Assembly (NCBI RefSeq): GCF_004522235.1
Contig: NZ_SDLT01000003.1
Span: 62,001 to 126,000, forward strand
Reading direction: 5' to 3'
DNA from: Amycolatopsis nivea
GTDB lineage: Bacteria > Actinomycetota > Actinomycetes > Mycobacteriales > Pseudonocardiaceae
DNA length: 64,000 bases
Position 1 is the stretch's first letter; every line of letters begins with the position of its first letter. Below the pieces are notes generated by a model, which saw only the letters and a list, made by a program, of their open reading frames with translations, was not told where the DNA came from and did not search any database. This document shows positions 61,739-64,000 of the stretch, in pieces. A program made the position numbers and the translations under genes.

Positions 61739-62230
61739 TCAAGCAGGCAGCGCCGCTTCGATCGCCGCGACGATCGTCTCGTCTTCGGGCTCCGTGCGCG
61801 GCCGGAAGCGACCGAGCACCTTGCCGTCCGGGCTGATCAGGAACTTCTCGAAGTTCCACTGCACGTCACCGGCTTCGCCGTCCGCGTCGGGAGTTTCCGT
61901 GATGCTCGCGTAGAGCGGGTGCCGGTCTTCGCCGTTGACGTCGACCTTTTCGAACAGCGGGAAAGACACACCGTACGTGGTGGAGCAGAACGTCTGGATC
62001 TCCTCCGCCGTGCCTGGCTCCTGACCGGCGAACTGGTTGCAGGGGAACCCGACGACCGAGAAGCCCTTGTCGCCGTAGCGTTCTTGCAGGCGTTCCAGGC
62101 CGGTGTACTGCGGCGTCAACCCGCACTTCGACGCCACATTCACCACGAGCAGCGTCTTGCCGGCCAGCGGTCCGCCAAGAGTGGCGTCTTCGCCAGACAG
62201 AGTCTTGAGGGGCAGGTCGCGGATTCCCAT
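61739..62230 (-). CDS. Glutathione peroxidase-like (Cys type)
   Basis: A 163-residue thiol peroxidase of the glutathione peroxidase family with C36 in VNVASKCGLTPQ, FPCNQFAGQEPG (resolving Cys and active-site Gln), and VQWNFEKFLI. Cysteine replaces selenocysteine, and bacterial members usually take electrons from thioredoxin. ATG 62230 follows AAAGGA. It lies 17 bp after the GH57 stop on the same strand, thus probably in that operon by position only. Confidence 0.93.
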   Translation of the reverse strand: MGIRDLPLKTLSGEDATLGGPLAGKTLLVVNVASKCGLTPQYTGLERLQERYGDKGFSVVGFPCNQFAGQEPGTAEEIQTFCSTTYGVSFPLFEKVDVNGEDRHPLYASITETPDADGEAGDVQWNFEKFLISPDGKVLGRFRPRTEPEDETIVAAIEAALPA

Positions 62231-62247
62231 GGAGTTCCTTTCGATCG

Positions 62248-63777
62248 TCATGCGCGAGGACGCCGCAGGGTGCGCGCGTCCAGATGTCCGAACGGGCCGT
62301 CGGCCCGGCGGTATTCCTCGGCCAGGGCGAGCGCGCGAGAGCGATCTCCGCTGCGCAGCAACCCTGCCAAGGCGTCGAACCGCTCGGTGTGCACACGAGC
62401 GCGCCGGCGGGCGTAGTCGGCGGCGGAGTCTTTGGTGACCATGAACGCCCAGTCGCTGGACAGTGCCATCATCGCCTCGGCGACGGCCTGATCGGCAACG
62501 GCGTCGCGAGTGGTCCCATCCTGCTTATCGACCAGGTCGAGCAGGCGGGCCTGCAGTGCGGTGTTGTCCTGCACCATGTCCGCGACCTGCTCGCCGTCCC
62601 ATACACGCCAGTCCTTGCCGGAACCCCATGAGGATGCGGGCAGCTGGACCGGTTCGCCTAGGTGGCCAGCCTCGAGCGCGCCGCGCAACGTGGTCACCCG
62701 GACGCCTGCTTCGGGCAGTGCGCGCAGGATTCCTTCGAGCCACGCGGGCCCTTCGTGCCACCAATGTCCGAAGAGTTCCGTGTCGTATGCCGCAACCACT
62801 AGCGACTCGCGGCCATGTTGCTCGCGGAGAGACCTCAACCGCGCGACGACTGTCTCGACGAAATCCTTGACGTGCGAACCTAGAACGTCTGCGGCGAGCG
62901 CAGGATCGTATGGAGCTTTGTCTTGTGGCTCAACGGTTTTTCCGGTGACGCGCGACGCCTTCAGTCCGACTTCATGTGCCCAGGTGTGGAAATCCCGATA
63001 CGCGGCATGGCCTGGATAGCCGGCTTTCGGCGACCAAACCCGGTAGGTGACTTCGAGATCGCGGCCGAAGCAGACGACGTCGGAGTCTCCGACGGGATGC
63101 GCGGCCGAAGTGTCACCATGGAGTGAAGGGCCGTCGACAAGGAAGCGTCGCACACCGGCATCGTGATAATCTTGTTCCATCCCCGGTGCGTAACCACATT
63201 CAGGTGCCCAAATACCTTCTTGTGCGCGGCCGATGCGCAGCGCAGTGTCCTCGAGCCCGGCCTGGAGAGCGAACCGTCGCACTCGCTGATCCAGGAGCGG
63301 CTGGAACGGATGCGCCAGCGGCCCGCCGAGCAGTTCGATCGTGTCACTGTCCACAAGCGACCGAAGGACGGGCGAGAAACCGTGCCGCCAGCGCGTTTCC
63401 AGCTCTTCGGTGGCGTGCATCGCGGCCTGGTGCTCGGCGGCGGCCAGGTCGCGCAGCAATGGATCGCCGTGCCAGAGCGTCGATGCGTGCTGCGTGCGCA
63501 GCTGCCAATGGCCGATCCAGTCGTGGCAGGCGCGGATGGCGTACGGATCGTCGAGCTGTGCGGCGAGAACCGGCGTCATGCCGAGTGTCAGGACGTCGCG
63601 TCGCCCCTCAGCGGCGAATCGGCGCAGCAGGTCGACGACCGGCAGGTACGAATGTGTCCACGCCTGGTACAGCCACTCCTCGCCGACCGGCCAGCTGCCA
63701 TGGTGCGGCAGCCATGGCAGGTGGCTGTGCAGGACGAGGCAGAACGTGCCTTCGTGGGCGGGATTCCGGGCGCTCAC
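62248..63777 (-). CDS. GH57 DUF1957 alpha-glucan enzyme (branching type)
   Basis: The 509-residue enzyme has a GH57 barrel: CLVLHSHLPWLPHHGSWPVGEEWL opens the fold, with the nucleophile E in GIWAPECGYAPG and acid D in VAAYDTELFGHWWHEG. The C-terminal DUF1957-type helical domain (DKQDGTTRDAVADQAVAEAMMALSSDWAFMVTKDSAADYARRRARVH) is characteristic of the branching-enzyme or alpha-amylase-like members such as mycobacterial Rv3031. It overlaps a methyltransferase gene (ATGA) and precedes a glutathione peroxidase gene. It likely branches or trims the glucan of the methylglucose lipopolysaccharide. Confidence 0.93.
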   Translation of the reverse strand: MSARNPAHEGTFCLVLHSHLPWLPHHGSWPVGEEWLYQAWTHSYLPVVDLLRRFAAEGRRDVLTLGMTPVLAAQLDDPYAIRACHDWIGHWQLRTQHASTLWHGDPLLRDLAAAEHQAAMHATEELETRWRHGFSPVLRSLVDSDTIELLGGPLAHPFQPLLDQRVRRFALQAGLEDTALRIGRAQEGIWAPECGYAPGMEQDYHDAGVRRFLVDGPSLHGDTSAAHPVGDSDVVCFGRDLEVTYRVWSPKAGYPGHAAYRDFHTWAHEVGLKASRVTGKTVEPQDKAPYDPALAADVLGSHVKDFVETVVARLRSLREQHGRESLVVAAYDTELFGHWWHEGPAWLEGILRALPEAGVRVTTLRGALEAGHLGEPVQLPASSWGSGKDWRVWDGEQVADMVQDNTALQARLLDLVDKQDGTTRDAVADQAVAEAMMALSSDWAFMVTKDSAADYARRRARVHTERFDALAGLLRSGDRSRALALAEEYRRADGPFGHLDARTLRRPRA

Positions 63778-64000
63778 GGGCGCACCGCCACGGCCACCAG
63801 GTCGAGGCTCGCGTCCAGGTCGTCACTGTGGACGGCGAAATCGTCGGCCCGGATCGCTGCGACGTCCGCGAGGAGGTCGGCGGGCCAGGCGGCCTGCCCG
63901 GGGAGCGAACCCATGACGACGTCTAGTTGGGCGTCGATGATCGAGCCGCCGTAACGGGTTTCCATGGTGCGCAGGGATTCCGCATGGTGCAGCCCGTTCA
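63774..64000 (-). CDS. SAM methyltransferase (partial, C-terminus, Rv3030-like)
   Basis: Only the last 75 residues lie in the window, ending DLDASLDLVAVAVRP. The stretch NGLHHAESLRTMETRYGGSI is open to the window edge, so the gene continues beyond 64000. It overlaps the GH57 start by 4 bp. In mycobacteria the analogous position holds a methyltransferase of methylglucose lipopolysaccharide synthesis; the assignment rests mainly on that context. Confidence 0.7.
   Translation of the reverse strand, partial: NGLHHAESLRTMETRYGGSIIDAQLDVVMGSLPGQAAWPADLLADVAAIRADDFAVHSDDLDASLDLVAVAVRP

Overview
The window is very GC-rich DNA with dense, alternating-strand gene layout, many GTG and some TTG starts and G/C third codon positions. 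A RamB-type regulator facing isocitrate lyase, an MptB-like mannosyltransferase, methylglucose-lipopolysaccharide (MGLP)-type genes and a cysteine leader peptide all point to a mycolic-acid or Pseudonocardiales-type actinomycete, probably Amycolatopsis-like. That assignment is an inference. I saw no rRNA, tRNA, CRISPR, transposase, integrase or phage gene, so this reads as ordinary chromosome.

0-2.4 kb: a LytS/LytT-type two-component pair and a small membrane protein. 2.4-13.4 kb: a mannose and mannoside utilisation locus. A LacI regulator, mannose-6-phosphate isomerase and a sugar ABC importer form one leftward operon. Two secreted GH92 alpha-mannosidases run rightward, and three matching LacI-type palindromes lie in and beside the divergent gap. 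13.4-22.8 kb: DUF3817 membrane protein, MarR regulator, thiamine-binding protein, thioredoxin/TPR protein, zinc metallopeptidase lipoprotein, glycogen phosphorylase, and a cysteine dioxygenase-rhodanese operon preceded by a 25-residue leader peptide carrying the actinobacterial sulfur-attenuator motif. 22.8-32.6 kb: crotonase, two methyltransferases, acid phosphatase, a GH18 chitinase with a DasR-like site, and several regulator-target pairs. One of these targets is an FAD-oxidoreductase/methyltransferase fusion whose linker is a 39-bp tandem repeat.

32.6-35.8 kb: an MptB-like polyprenol-phosphomannose mannosyltransferase with repeat-built extensions at both ends, including an exact 60-bp tandem repeat. 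35.9-43.6 kb: an OmpR-type two-component system, 3-hydroxyacyl-CoA dehydrogenase, and three TetR-linked units. 43.7-49.7 kb: a transglycosylase/NlpC-P60 wall hydrolase with a long repeat tail, nucleoside hydrolase, hexapeptide acyltransferase, SnoaL-like protein, GrpB-family protein and threonine dehydratase. 49.8-54.4 kb: ramB divergent from aceA-aceB (glyoxylate shunt). 54.4-64 kb: an SMR efflux pair of the SugE/Gdx type, an alpha/beta hydrolase, a MarR regulator, then MGLP-type genes (GT4 glucosyltransferase, GH57 enzyme, edge-truncated methyltransferase) interrupted by a GH2 glycosidase and a glutathione peroxidase.

The strongest unexplained signal is repeat biology. A short palindrome of the form TTCGCC-N6-GGCGA is scattered through the intergenic gaps of the 47-62 kb region. 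Essentially the same sequence is tandemly expanded inside the coding region of the NlpC/P60 protein, where it encodes SPLSGE/SPASGE/SPVNGE motifs. Other genes in the window (the mannosyltransferase and the oxidoreductase-methyltransferase fusion) also carry protein extensions or linkers made of in-frame DNA repeats.
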